64,000 nucleotides of DNA from Cervus elaphus (lineage: Eukaryota > Chordata > Mammalia > Artiodactyla > Cervidae), in NCBI RefSeq assembly GCF_910594005.1, contig NC_057816.1:25189797-25253796 (forward strand). The letters run 5' to 3'. Under the pieces are notes generated by a model. The model made no database searches, was not told the DNA's origin, and worked only from the letters and a program-made list of their open reading frames with translations. This document shows, piece by piece, positions 42,713 to 52,920 of this stretch. The first letter of the stretch is position 1. Every line of letters begins with the position of its first letter. The translations under genes and the position numbers were made by a program.

Positions 42713-42876
42713 GTAATACTTTGATATTTCCTGTTTTTAGGAGACTGGTGTTCAACTTGCAGCTCACTTCTTTAAAAAAGTAATTAGAAGTGATGGAAAT
42801 CCTCTGTGGGTGTTTTAGATTTTTAAAAAAAAAAAAGCACAGAGGAGGCCCCCTGGGAAGAGAATGCAGCTTCAAG

Positions 42877-42894
42877 GTTGCAACCTGTTGCAAC
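42877..42894. other. Tandem palindromes GTTGCAAC x2
   Basis: GTTGCAAC at 42877-42884 and 42887-42894, a 10-base period (one helical turn). Each unit is self-complementary and resembles half-sites of RFX or C/EBP factors. Confidence 0.6.
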
Positions 42895-43147
42895 TTTGCC
42901 CCATTGTGTTTTGATTAGAATCCTTGCTCCATCATCAAAGTTGATTATGGATTTGATTAGTGCATTTTTCTGCTATTGTGTTATTCCCTTTCTTCTCTTC
43001 CTCAGTTCTTGGAGGAGAATGTGTAGTATGGTTATCTGCCAACATGCAAGAATGTTTATAGTTCACGTATTATTGCTTATTTCATGGGTTAATTTTCTGA
43101 AAACACTTTAAGGGTGGGACTGGTGGCTCATTTAGAGTATCATTACG

Positions 43148-43233
43148 TGTGTATATATGTGTGTGTATAAATACATCAACTTCTGGATATGTGTATATAC
43201 ACAAATACACACACATATACAAATATATACACA
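43148..43233. repeat. TG/TA/CA-rich tract
   Basis: Imperfect (TG)n and (TA)n change to (CA)n in the second half, giving a loose inverted arrangement. Confidence 0.85.
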
Positions 43234-43510
43234 TGGAACAGCTTAAAGTAATAAGCACATGTAAGCACACACACATCAAAGGCCAGACTGGAGGAATTAC
43301 AGCCCAATTTCCAGCTTTCAAAGTAGCTTGATTTGCTCCCCACTTCTCGTACTCCCTTCCTCTGTGACCAAGATGGAAGAACCAAATCTTGCTGTCCCTT
43401 TTATTCATTTATAAGATGTAAGAATGTAGCCTTGAGAGAGGTGTTTTAATTAGGCCTTAGTGAAGCTGTTGAAGCCAGTCTGCAAAAGCCGAAACACCTA
43501 GTGAGATTTT

Positions 43511-43532
43511 GGACATTTGGGTCCAAATGTCC
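43511..43532. repeat. Perfect 10-bp inverted repeat, 2-base spacer
   Basis: GGACATTTGG, GT, CCAAATGTCC. It lies in unique intronic sequence. Confidence 0.92.
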
Positions 43533-43574
43533 CAGAGGGTCAGAGATTCTTAAAATCAGTCTCAGCAGCAAGGA

Positions 43575-43640
43575 AGGGAACAGTTATGGGGCATCTGCTA
43601 TAAGCCAGGTAGTACGCTGCAGGGATTATATAATATATAT
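43575..43640 (-). repeat. Possible MIR fragment
   Basis: 'ggggcatctgctataagcca' resembles antisense MIR. It is followed by an AT palindromic run at about 43627-43655. Confidence 0.35.
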
Positions 43641-43749
43641 ATTATGTATATAAAATTTGGTATGAGGCACAAGAAACTGGGTAAAATGTAAAGTGGCCCA
43701 TGAATTTCATAGAAGAAGATGAAGCCAAGGGAAGTTACCACTTGGAGGC

Positions 43750-43943
43750 AGTTTTTGTTCATGTTTATTGCTTTATTAATATTTGTCTGCTCCGGGACTT
43801 AGTTGTAGCGTGTGGGATCTTTAGTTATGGCATGCAAACTCTTAATTGTGGCACATGGGATATAGTTTCCTGACTGGGGATCGAACTTGTGCCCCCTGCA
43901 TTGGGAGCATGGCGTCTTAGCCGCTGGAACACCAGAGAAGTCC
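43750..43943 (-). repeat. CHR-type SINE
   Basis: Antisense: 'gtctgctccgggacttagtt', 'cctgactggggatcgaactt', 'aacaccagagaagtccc'. Confidence 0.78.
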
Positions 43944-43984
43944 CTTGGAGGCAGTTATAAAATGGTCAATTAGGCTTAATTGCG

Positions 43985-44180
43985 AGACAGACCTGGGTTC
44001 AAATCTAGGCTTTGGGCAAGTTAACATCTCTAAATGTAAGTGTCTTTATCTGTAAAGCAGAAATCATGATTCTTATACGTTGTCCGTAAGGATCCAATGA
44101 GATAATACTGGGAGGTTGCTGACACAGGGCCTGGTTTGTAATAAGCAAAGAATATGTGATATTGCCTATTTTTATTACCC
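43985..44180 (+). repeat. MIR SINE
   Basis: Sense: 'cctgggttcaaatctaggct', 'gtctttatctgtaaagcaga', 'acacagggcctggtttgtaa'. Confidence 0.75.
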
Positions 44181-45169
44181 AAGGTCAGAGCCAAGTTTGG
44201 AAACCAGATCTGCCTCATTCCAAGCTCGTGTTCTTTCTACCCTACCTCTACCTCTCAAGTGCATGGTTAATTATATGGAGAACAGTTGGCTTGCACTGTG
44301 AAAGCAGAGAGCATAGCAGGGCTTTGGTTAGATGAATGGGTAGCAAGAGTAAGTTAAGAACAGTGTCCTCTAACTGAGTCATGTCCAGAGCTGTGAAGTG
44401 AAATCTTCACATTTTGGTTCCAAATGTGCCATTTCTATAGCACTAACCAAGCTGAGGGATCTGCTGCAAACCAAACTTATGGGAAGCCTCCTTTGAACAC
44501 CCAATCTGAACTGGCACAGTCAAGGTGGTTGAATGGAACTGGCCAATCTGATTGCACTGCCCGGGACCAAGAATGGAACAGTCCCATTGATTTGGCTTCT
44601 GAATGGCTTCTCCTTGTTCTGAAGGCAGAAGGAAAGCCCTCTTCCCTTAGGGCTGGCATGATTGTGGTGGGAGCTAAGCCTTGTGATCAGGTTGGTCATT
44701 AAGGTGCCCCAAGGCATGGCCGGCTGCCCAATGGTGTTTTACTAATAGCCACAGGGCCACTTTCAATGGTGACTCTGTCTCTTGGTCACATTGTTCAAAG
44801 AGACGGACAATGTGTTCCTGGAATGTCTTGGGCAGAATGGCTCATGTGATTTTGGGAACAAAACTGGGTCAGGCTTTTGTGCTTCACTCCACACAAGTCA
44901 GTAGTGAGTGACAGCTGAAAGTTTTCGCAGGAACCCCAAGTCACCCACACAGAACCTAAAGAATGATTCATGACTTAGTGCTCCATTTCCCAAGGAAAAC
45001 AGACCCTCTCTTGTGTTTTGCAAACAATGGCCCCACAGCCTCAGAATATTTTCTCTCTCCAAGTGAAATTTCAGTACCTTCAGGAAATTTTGGTTTGTAG
45101 GTGTGGGGGCTGGGTCAAGATAATGGGGAGGTTCTTTTGGAGCCTTGGAACCAAATCAAATACTCATGA
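44181..45169. other. Unassigned intronic stretch, mostly unique
   Basis: About 1 kb without a recognised repeat; contains the SOX/TCF-like cluster at 44787-44814. Confidence 0.5.
44787..44814. promoter_or_regulatory. SOX/TCF/SOX-like motif cluster
   Basis: CACATTGT and ACAATGTG form an 8-bp inverted repeat of SOX-type ACAATG cores with a 12-base spacer. TTCAAAG (reverse of the TCF/LEF consensus CTTTGAA) sits inside. Motif recognition only. Confidence 0.35.
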
Positions 45170-45290
45170 GAACATGATTATAATAATGGGAACTGACACT
45201 GACAGCGTGTGGCGCTGGACATGCATCATTTCATTTAATCCTCACAATACCCCGTTAGATAGAAGCTACTTCCCCAGGAGAACAGAAATG
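45170..45290 (-). repeat. MIR SINE
   Basis: Antisense: 'catcatttcatttaatcctc', 'acaataccccgttagataga'. Confidence 0.65.
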
Positions 45291-45324
45291 ACAGCTCTGG
45301 GAATCAGCAACTCTGGTTCTTTGG

Positions 45325-45470
45325 ATACTTTGCTGCATGCCCTTCGGTAAGTTACATTTTCTTTTGAGCCTCAGTTGCCTCATCTATAAAATGGGTAGAA
45401 TGGTAGTTGCTCTACTCTTTTTCTTTGAAGAGTTTTTGTGACGCTTAATAGAGGTGATTATTATGCAAGA
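45325..45470 (+). repeat. MIR SINE
   Basis: Sense: 'gagcctcagttgcctcatct', 'ataaaatgggtagaatggta'. Confidence 0.7.
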
Positions 45471-45499
45471 GACACTGGCCTCATCATCTTCCACCATTC

Positions 45500-45625
45500 A
45501 TACCCTTCAAGGAAACCAAGGGTGGGAGAGGTTAAACTACTTTTCTAAGTAGCATAGCTGGTTAAGTGGTAGACCAGGACTTGAACCCTTAACTGTTTGA
45601 CCTCAAAGTCAAGGCTCTGAAATAG
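45500..45625 (-). repeat. MIR SINE
   Basis: Antisense: 'gctggttaagtggtagacca', 'ggacttgaacccttaactgt'. Confidence 0.65.
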
Positions 45626-46227
45626 CAAGTGTGAAAGCACTTAAAAAAAAAAACAAAACCCTGAAAAGGCGTTGTTAATATGGAATCAAAGTAAACTGCT
45701 ATAAAAATTTCCTTTGGCGTGGTATATATAATATCTGGCTCCTCCCCTCTGCCCCAGAGTTTAGAAATATTGAAAATATTCATTCAATATTAAATAAATA
45801 TTAGCTGCTTCATCATGTCAGTTAACCTCTCTGGGGGTTGTAAAATTCCAAGTGCTCTCATGCCCTGAGGTCCAGTCAAGTGTAATCACTGTGTAACTGG
45901 CAGGGCTGATTCTGGACAGAAGAAGGAAAAATGGGGTATTTGATAAATTGTTGGCCTGCAGAAGCAATCAGATAAATTCAGATTATGGGTCATTCTTTAG
46001 GACAATGAGCCTGGGATCTACCTAACGGACAATGTCATGAAAAACAAACAGGAAGAATATTAAAAGGTAGATGTAGAACTATTCTAGAAAAGGAGATTAA
46101 AAGGACATGACAACCAAATCCAATCAGAGACCCTTGCCAAGCAAAGCCATAAATGCTAGAAAGGTCATTTTGGAGACAATGGGAGACACTTGAATGCAGA
46201 TTGTATATTAGATAGTATCACTCCACT
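45626..46227. other. Unassigned intronic stretch
   Basis: AT-rich with an A-rich tract at about 45643-45658; no element recognised. Confidence 0.5.
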
Positions 46228-46440
46228 GGGGCTTCCACTGGCTCTGTGGTAAAGAACCCACCTACAATGTGGGAAGATGTGGGAAACGTGGGTTTGATCC
46301 CTGGGTTGGGAAGATCTCCTGGAGGAGGGCATGGCAACTCACTCCAGTATTCTTGACTGGACAGTTCCATGGACAGAAGAGCCTGATGGGCTACAGTCCA
46401 TGGGGTCACAAAGAGTTGGACACAACTGAGCGACTGAGCA
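46228..46440 (+). repeat. Bov-tA SINE
   Basis: Sense: 'gggcttccactggctctgtg' to 'gagcgactgagcatg'. Flanks atcactcca and attactcca look like a slightly decayed target duplication. Confidence 0.93.
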
Positions 46441-46474
46441 TGATTACTCCATTGTTGCTAATGGTTTGGAAATC

Positions 46475-46710
46475 ATGTAAGAAAATGTCCATTTTCTTGG
46501 AAGATACATGCTGTATTTAGAGGTGAGGTATCTGGGTGTCAGCAACTAACTCCCAAATGGGTTCAGGACATCAAAAAAAAAAAAAGGTGAGTATATGTGC
46601 AGATAGAAGGAGAAAGCAAATGTTGTAAAATGTTTAAAACTGGTGAATCTAGATACATGTGCAACTCTTTCAACTTTTGTTTGAAATTTTTCAAAATAAA
46701 ATGTTGGGAA
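46475..46710 (+). repeat. L1M-type 3' UTR
   Basis: 'tgctgtatttagaggtgagg', 'aaactggtgaatctagatac', 'tttttcaaaataaaatgttg'. Confidence 0.6.
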
Positions 46711-46811
46711 ACAAAAAGAAAGCCTTGGCAAAAGAGTATACATTAGCAATCCCCTTGACATCTGTGGTATATCCATGAGAACATATATGAGGTAGGAGTG
46801 TGTGAAGTAAG

Positions 46812-46841
46812 AGTGTATGTGTGTGTATGTGTGTGTGTGCA
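46812..46841. repeat. (TG)n microsatellite
   Basis: Short imperfect TG tract, tgtatgtgtgtgtatgtgtg. Confidence 0.9.
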
Positions 46842-47189
46842 TTCACAATAAAGAGCCTGGCCAAGTTTGTTTCTCTGGGATCTGGCCTTTTATCGCCATT
46901 CTGGTGATAGCGTGAGAATCTTGGCTTAATTCCTCTTTTTTATGAGAATGGTTGCGGAAATTTTATGGAAATCATAAGATCCAAGTTTATTCGATAATCT
47001 CTTGTAAAAATCTAAGAAACGTTTCCAAGGTTGAAAGTACAAAAGAGAGTCTTTTTAATGAAGAAATTTTTTAAAATATGAAAACACCAGGTTGAATTTT
47101 ACTCATCGAGGCATGGAGAAGGCAAGGAGTCTGAACAGAAGCAAGGTCCTTCCTCGGCTTTAACCCGCTTTCTCTCCTCACTACTTAGA
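46842..47189. other. Unassigned intronic stretch
   Basis: AT-rich, nothing recognised. Confidence 0.5.
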
Positions 47190-47470
47190 ATTCCTTTGCC
47201 TGGCTCTACCCTTCTCATCCGTTACCCATTCAAGTTCAGGCTTGGTGTCACCTCCTCCAGGAAGCCCTTTGCCACCACCATGGTCTGAAGGCAGTCTGTC
47301 TCCTATGTGCTCCCATAGCCTGCTCTGAGCTCCTGTAACTTGAACTATGATTGCTTATTTAGCCAGACTGCAACGTCCATGAGGTCGGGGTGTGACTCTC
47401 ATGATCTCTGCTGGTACTACATCAGCAGGACTACATCAACACATAGTAAGTTCTTGGTTCATATTCCAGA
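47190..47470 (+). repeat. L2 LINE 3' end
   Basis: Sense: 'gtgtcacctcctccaggaag', 'cagactgcaacgtccatgag', 'acacatagtaagttcttggt'. Confidence 0.68.
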
Positions 47471-47989
47471 AGGAAAGAAGGAAGGGAGGGGGACAGATTA
47501 AAGGAAGAACTGAAAAACAGGGCTGGGTGGCTGTTGAGCACCAGCTGTGTTCACGAGGCTGTGGCTCAGCCATATGGCTCCTGGGGAACTGTCAGTCGGT
47601 CTATGAGCTGAAATGAGCGCATGGTGGTGGGTGGCCAAGCATAGGAGACAGAGGGTGAAGCCGGTGTCCAAGCTTTCCAACACTGGGTCTTGGGAAAACT
47701 TACCTGGCTGGGTAGCAGGAAGAGGCAGATTCCTTTACACAAGTTTCCTTTACATGAGGATGTCTACAGCATCCTCACTGTCTGATTGCTCCACTGGAAG
47801 GTCTGTCTGGATGTGATCATGGTGGTACAATAGACTGGAAGGTTTGCGCGGGGAGGACCCTGTGGGCTCTGGAGGGCTTTGGCAGATCTCCCCCCACCCC
47901 ACCAACAACTTTGAAAGGGGGACTGAGGAGTGTTCTGGAGGATTTTAGTTGGTTAAGAAAAGAGGATAGGACCAGCCTTCTAGGAATAA
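47471..47989. other. Unassigned intronic stretch
   Basis: No recognised repeat or motif. Confidence 0.5.
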
Positions 47990-48220
47990 GGGTGACAGCA
48001 GCCACTTATGTGCCATTTCCATACATAATCTCACTTAATCTTCACGCTCACTTTCTGAGCCTGATTTATCAGGAAGGAAGAAAGCGAGGAGCCAGTGGGG
48101 AGATGCCTGAGAGGGGTCATGGAACTTTTTCAGGTCACACAGCTGGTGTGAACAGTAGCAGGATTCCTACCTGGTGTTTCTGCGTCCAAAATCTGTGCTC
48201 TTAACCCCTGCCTTCTTCTG
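47990..48220 (-). repeat. MIR SINE
   Basis: Antisense: 'cataatctcacttaatcttc', 'ttcaggtcacacagctggtg', 'atctgtgctcttaacccctg'. Confidence 0.78.
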
Positions 48221-48847
48221 CCAGTAACTGGAAGAGGCCTGAGTCCCATACTGGGGTGCTGCTTTAAAAAAAATAATCAAATCCCCAAGCCCTCTGCTCC
48301 TTGGAGCCTGCTCCCCATTTCCCTGGCCTTGGCCTCCCTGCTGTCTCCTTCTTGTCGGGGCCTCTGTGCCTGTCCCAGCCTGTTGCTAGAGGTTCTGCCT
48401 TTACCAAGTGAGGAGCTCCACTGGCCCTGGCTCGCATCTTGCTGCGGTCTGGGCACAGTCTCCTCACTGCCTGCTGTCCCCCAGGTCACCCCCGTGCTGC
48501 TCGACCCAGCAGGTCCATGTGCCTGACAGCTGGCAGGACCTCTTTCCTGTCCTCCTGTGGCAGCTCTGCAGACAGTTCCCATTGCATGCTGATTTGCTTT
48601 GATTATTTTCAGACCTGGGAGTGACGCATGTTGACGTCAAAGTATGTGGGCCACAAAGCATCCCCGACTGTCAGACCTTCCAGTGTGTGAACTTTGCTTG
48701 TTAACTATCTCTGGACAGAGGAAACCCTGGAGGGAAAAATACCATTTAGGCGACGAAACCAGATTTATAAGAATCAGGCTCACTCAGGATGTCAGCTTGG
48801 TGATCTGTGCCTCTGTGGACTAGATATTTGGGATGTCTGAGCCAGTG
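48221..48847. other. Unassigned intronic stretch with CRE
   Basis: No interspersed repeat recognised. It contains a perfect CRE at 48632-48639. Confidence 0.5.
48632..48639. promoter_or_regulatory. Perfect CRE (TGACGTCA)
   Basis: TTGACGTCAA is a 10-bp palindrome containing the full CREB/ATF consensus. A half-like TGACGCA lies 4 bases upstream (48622-48628) and a TCF-like CTTTGAT at about 48597. Confidence 0.5.
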
Positions 48848-49010
48848 CGGACCTTAGAGGCCATCTATTCCCACAGCTTCATTGCCAGTGGTGAAACAGC
48901 CTAGAGAGGGGTGTGAGTTGCCCATGGTCACCCAGCTCTGACGGCAGAACAAAAACCTGGGATCCAGGCCCCCTGTCTCCTGGCCCAGTGTTCTCCCCAC
49001 CTCACTCATG
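48848..49010 (-). repeat. MIR/MIR3-like SINE
   Basis: Antisense: 'gcccatggtcacccagctct', 'aaaacctgggatccaggccc', 'tcctggcccagtgttctccc'. Confidence 0.65.
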
Positions 49011-49124
49011 GCAATCAGATGTTCTGCTCTGAAGGGCCTGATGGCTTAAAGAATTGGAACCAGCCCTAAGCTATGTTCTTTCCTTCTCCATCCACTGAGT
49101 AGTTAAGATAAGTATTCTTTTTCT

Positions 49125-49480
49125 AAAAAATTACTTTATTGAAGTACAGCTGATTTATAATCTTGTGCTAATTTCTGCTGTCCAGCAAAGTGATTCAGTT
49201 ATATATATATCTTCTTTTTCATATTCTTTTCTGTTATGGTTTATTGCCATATATATAAAAATATACATTTATTGAATACAGTTCCTTGTGCTTGTTGGAT
49301 CTTGTTGTTTATCCACTCTATATGTAATAGTTTGCTCTGCTGATGGCAAACTCCCAGTCCATTTTTCTCCCAGCCCCATCCCCCTCGGCAACCACCAGAG
49401 AACACTCTTCATTCTTTCATATTTGAAAGCATTTGCATTTGGCTCAGTGGATCACAAAACTAGGACTTCTTTGTGGATGG
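49125..49480 (-). repeat. L1 3' UTR (cetartiodactyl type)
   Basis: Antisense: 'ctttattgaagtacagctga', 'agcaaagtgattcagttata', 'ggatcttgttgtttatccac'. Confidence 0.8.
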
Positions 49481-49484
49481 TGTG

Positions 49485-49700
49485 AATGTGGCAGCAGAGC
49501 ACCATGCAACACCTCCCATGGGCCAGACACTCTCCATACATCATCTCATTGAAGCCTCGCCACAGTGAGATAAGGCTGGTGGCATTTCATCTGTTTCATT
49601 TTTGAGGCTCAGAGAAGGTCAGTAATGTGACAGACCACGTGGAGTCAGCTTTGAAACTCTCTACTTTCACATCCCTGCTTTTTCTGCCCAGCATCTTAGA
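49485..49700 (-). repeat. MIR SINE
   Basis: Antisense: 'gggccagacactctccatac', 'atcatctcattgaagcctcg', 'ttttgaggctcagagaaggt'. Confidence 0.75.
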
Positions 49701-49709
49701 CCCTTTCCC

Positions 49710-49850
49710 CTAGGCTGGAAGTCAGAGAGACCCAGGTTAAGATCCTACCTCCCCATTTATTTACCAAGCATCTAACTTCCCTAGTGCTGGTGTAGGGCCC
49801 GGGATACTGTAAGTCCTCAGTAAATAGTTGTTGAACTGCAACTTGGACAA
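49710..49850 (+). repeat. MIR fragment
   Basis: Sense: 'cagagagacccaggttaaga', 'taagtcctcagtaaatagtt'. Confidence 0.55.
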
Positions 49851-49970
49851 GTCAGTCCCAGCAAGCCTCAGTTGCCTGAGGGAAAGTATAGCATTTCAAC
49901 GTGCCATGCAGATCAAATCAATACTGTGTGTAAAACTGTCTGGTGTGGGGTAGATAAGATCTACTGTTAC
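49851..49970 (+). repeat. Possible MIR fragment
   Basis: Sense: 'caagcctcagttgcctgagg', 'tgccatgcagatcaaatcaa'. Confidence 0.4.
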
Positions 49971-50190
49971 TTACTGAGTTCTTGCTACGTGCTGGTCATT
50001 CTTAGCACTCAGTATGGATTTTCCCATTTAATTATTATAAAAGCAATCATCTCTGAGGTAGGCACTTTGGTTATTATCTCCATTTTACAAGTGAACCAGG
50101 GCAGGTAGAGCATAAGCAACTTGCCCAAGGTCACCTGCCTCCAAGTGGAGGATATAGGCATGAAACTCAGCAACGCTGGCTGAGCCTACA
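49971..50190 (-). repeat. MIR SINE
   Basis: Antisense: 'gctacgtgctggtcattctt', 'ttattatctccattttacaa', 'aacttgcccaaggtcacctg'. Confidence 0.82.
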
Positions 50191-50374
50191 TCCTCCCCCG
50201 TGGCGTGGTCCTTTCTCTGTGCCTCTCCTAACTCTAGTTGAGGGTGGGGAGGAGAGATGAGAGCACAGAGATGGAAAACAACTCGTTTAAGGTTCTTTAG
50301 CGTGAGAGGTAGTAAAACCCAGCTAAGACTTGCCTTCCTAAAGTAGCCTGGGGCTTTGTTCTTTAAAAGGTGCT

Positions 50375-50590
50375 GGTTTCCTTGGTGGCTCAGTAGGTGA
50401 AGAGAATGCTTGCAATGCAGGAGACCTGGGTTCAATCCCTGGGTTGGGAAAGTGCCCTGGAGGAGGGCATGGCAACCCCACTCCAGTACTCTTGCCTGGA
50501 GAATCCCATGGACAGAGGAGTCTGGTGGGCTACAGTCCATGGGGTCGCAAAGAGTAGGACATAACTGAAGTGACTTAGCTAGCACACACA
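50375..50590 (+). repeat. Bov-tA SINE
   Basis: Sense: 'tttccttggtggctcagtag' to 'gtgacttagctagcacacac'. A 175-codon minus-strand open frame across it is a SINE-derived artefact. Confidence 0.93.
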
Positions 50591-51511
50591 CAACTCTAGT
50601 GGGAAAGGACAAACTATTTTGTCCTGGGAAGCTCTCACAAACTGGAGATGGTCACTAGGAATCAGTGACTTCCAATTGCCCGGGGCATCTGTGTGGCTTT
50701 CCCCTTGGGTCCCTGCTTCTCACTCATTTGGAATCATTTCTTCTCTGGATTGCAGAACAGAAACCAATATAAATTTGACCTAGTCCCTAGAAATGTTTAC
50801 CTGACTAAAAATATGCTGGCTTTGTTACATTTTTAGCCAAATTTAGATTTGAAGTATATGCATTGCCCACACCCATGTATTAGGCATGAACTGTTGGTAC
50901 ATTTTGTAACAGGAAGCTGCTGGTTTTCCATTCCAGAGAACTGGAATTCGGTCAGAAATTTGTCATTTGCAAATGCCAGCTCTCACCACATTCCATTGCT
51001 GTTTTTAAGAACGTCTCGTCACCTGGAGTTGGAGGAAGCAGGCCATGGGTGAGGCCAGGCTGGCCAGGCTGTCTTGGTGTCTTTTCTCTGGGTCTGGTGC
51101 CTTCCAAGCGACCTCCGCCTGGCTCTCCCCAGGCCCACGCCATCTGTACTGTGTTGCCTTTGGATTAGTATATGGGCAGACAGGGTGCTTATTTTAGAAC
51201 TGGAAGGAGAGGAGATGTATCAATAAAAAATAAAAGCTGGGAAGGAAAAAATCCATTCAGTGGTTTTAAAATATCTCTCCCTTAACAGGACAGATTATTT
51301 TTGTTTCTTAAAAACAACTAGGTGATTTGCTCCTAGAAACAGAGTTGGAAAGACTGTAAAAAAGGAGGAGGCTGTCGAGGTGGCCTGGAGGTTTCACCAC
51401 CCTGGCCCATCTGCATAGCACAGGTCATTTCCCCCCACCTCCAAAGCCCCTCCTGCTCCTGAGTGGAAGACTCTGGAACCTCAGAACTATATCACAAAGA
51501 CCCTGTTGCCT
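50591..51511. other. Unassigned intronic stretch, mostly unique
   Basis: No recognised repeat. It contains a FOX-like TGTTTAC (50794-50800) and a MEF2-like CTAAAAATA (50805-50813). Confidence 0.5.
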
Positions 51512-51985
51512 TACCTCTTTATTTTATAGATAATGAAGCCGAGCCTCAGGGCCCTTGCACCTGCTGTTTGGAATGTCTTCCCCAGATATTGACGTAGCTC
51601 CTTCCCTCCTCTGCTCAGATCCCCTTTTATCAAAGGCCCTTTTTCTGACCATCCTATATAAAACAACAATCCGTCCTTTTATATCTTCTTGCTCTGCTTT
51701 ATTTTTCTCCAGAACCAGAGCAGTCTACTGTAGACAAGTTATGTATTTACTATCTTGAGTCTTCCTCTATTAGACTTTCAGCTCCTTGAGAACTAGGGCT
51801 TCACCTCTTTCGTTCACAGCTATCTCCCCCACACCTAGAACAATGTCTAGCACTTAATAGGTGATTACTAAATATTTAGTAAATAAACAATAGGGACTTG
51901 TGCAAGATTTCAGGCAGAGCTGGGACTAGCATCTAGGTCTGACTCCAAATCCAAGATTCTTACTTACACCTATTTCTCTAGATGC
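51512..51985 (-). repeat. MIR SINE, split by L2
   Basis: Antisense pieces 'cctctttattttatagataa' before and 'caggcagagctgggactagc' after the L2 at 51545-51895. Confidence 0.5.
51545..51895 (+). repeat. L2 LINE 3' region
   Basis: Sense: 'cagggcccttgcacctgctg', 'gactttcagctccttgagaa', 'tctagcacttaataggtgat'. Confidence 0.75.
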
Positions 51986-52424
51986 TACTAAGAAATCTAC
52001 AGTGTGTCTCTTAAGATAGGAATGGGTTAAAATGTTCTCCCTTTGACAGTTTTGCATCTTTTGTAAGGACTCTCACTGCAAAGGATGGATGAGTATCTTA
52101 GCACAAAGATCATTGTCTTAACCCCAAGATGTAGGTGAATTAGGTTGGCTGGGAAAAGGTAATATTTTTGATCAGGTTGGGGAAATCTTACCCTATGAGC
52201 AGACTCTTCCTTGGTCCAAGTTTAGGGCTGGATCCACAGCAGGAGATAGAGCTGAGAATTGGATTTGCCAACATACACTGCTTCCGTTTTGTCTTCTGTT
52301 TTGCTTCTTTCTCTTCTCCTCTCCTCCACCCCTTCTTCCCCTCTCCCTCCCTCCTTCCTTCTTTCCTTTCTTTGTTCTGGCTCCTTTCTGTACTTTAACC
52401 CTTGTTAATAAAAACTATGACCTC
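51986..52424. other. Unassigned intronic stretch
   Basis: Contains a pyrimidine-rich tract at about 52300-52375; otherwise nothing recognised. Confidence 0.5.
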
Positions 52425-52560
52425 TGGACTAGCTATAATAGCATCTCCTAGAGGCTTGGTAGAAACGCGGAATCCTGGGCTTAGCCTCAGACCTTCTGAA
52501 TCACAATTTGCATATGAACCAGAACTCAAGATATTTCAGAGGCAAATTAAAGTTTAAGGA
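52425..52560 (+). repeat. MER5-type hAT element
   Basis: 'tagaggcttggtagaaacgc', 'cagaccttctgaatcacaat', 'gcaaattaaagtttaaggag'. Confidence 0.6.
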
Positions 52561-52783
52561 GCAGAAAAGCAATTATGCCCTCACCTCCTCAGAAGTGCTG
52601 AAGAGAAACCTCCTTCCTTTAAATACTCAGTTTCCTCTTCTGTGTGGAGGCATGGACCCCGTTGCCTCTACTAACCCCTCCGATTAGGGGTGGGAGGGAT
52701 GGACAGGACACCCCCTGGAAGAGGGTATCAGAAAAGAAACTTCTAGAATCTGCAGCCGATGCATATCTTACATTGCTGTGTCT

Positions 52784-52920
52784 TATGGAATTCTCCAGGC
52801 AAGAATACTGGCGCGGGTAGCCATTCCCTTCTCCAGGGGATCTTCCCGACCCAGGGATTGAACCTGGGTCTCCTGCATTGCAGGTGGATTCTTTACCATC
52901 TGGGCCATCAAGGAAGCCCT
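52784..52920 (-). repeat. Bov-tA SINE, 3' truncated
   Basis: Antisense. It holds the part from 'ggaattctccaggcaagaat' to 'gccatcaaggaagccc' and lacks the distal BovA body. Confidence 0.9.

Larger units (their letters stand above)
42166..43574. other. Unassigned intronic stretch, mostly unique
   Basis: 1.4 kb without a confident interspersed repeat. It contains AT and CA/TA simple tracts and two short palindromic motifs listed separately. Confidence 0.5.

Noticed and set aside
50085..50612. 175-codon minus-strand open frame
   Set aside because: Half of it is the well-known false peptide of the Bov-tA SINE read in antisense (…CDPMDCSPP…); the remainder has no domain. Similar frames at 18297, 6197, 1113 and 56750 have the same cause.
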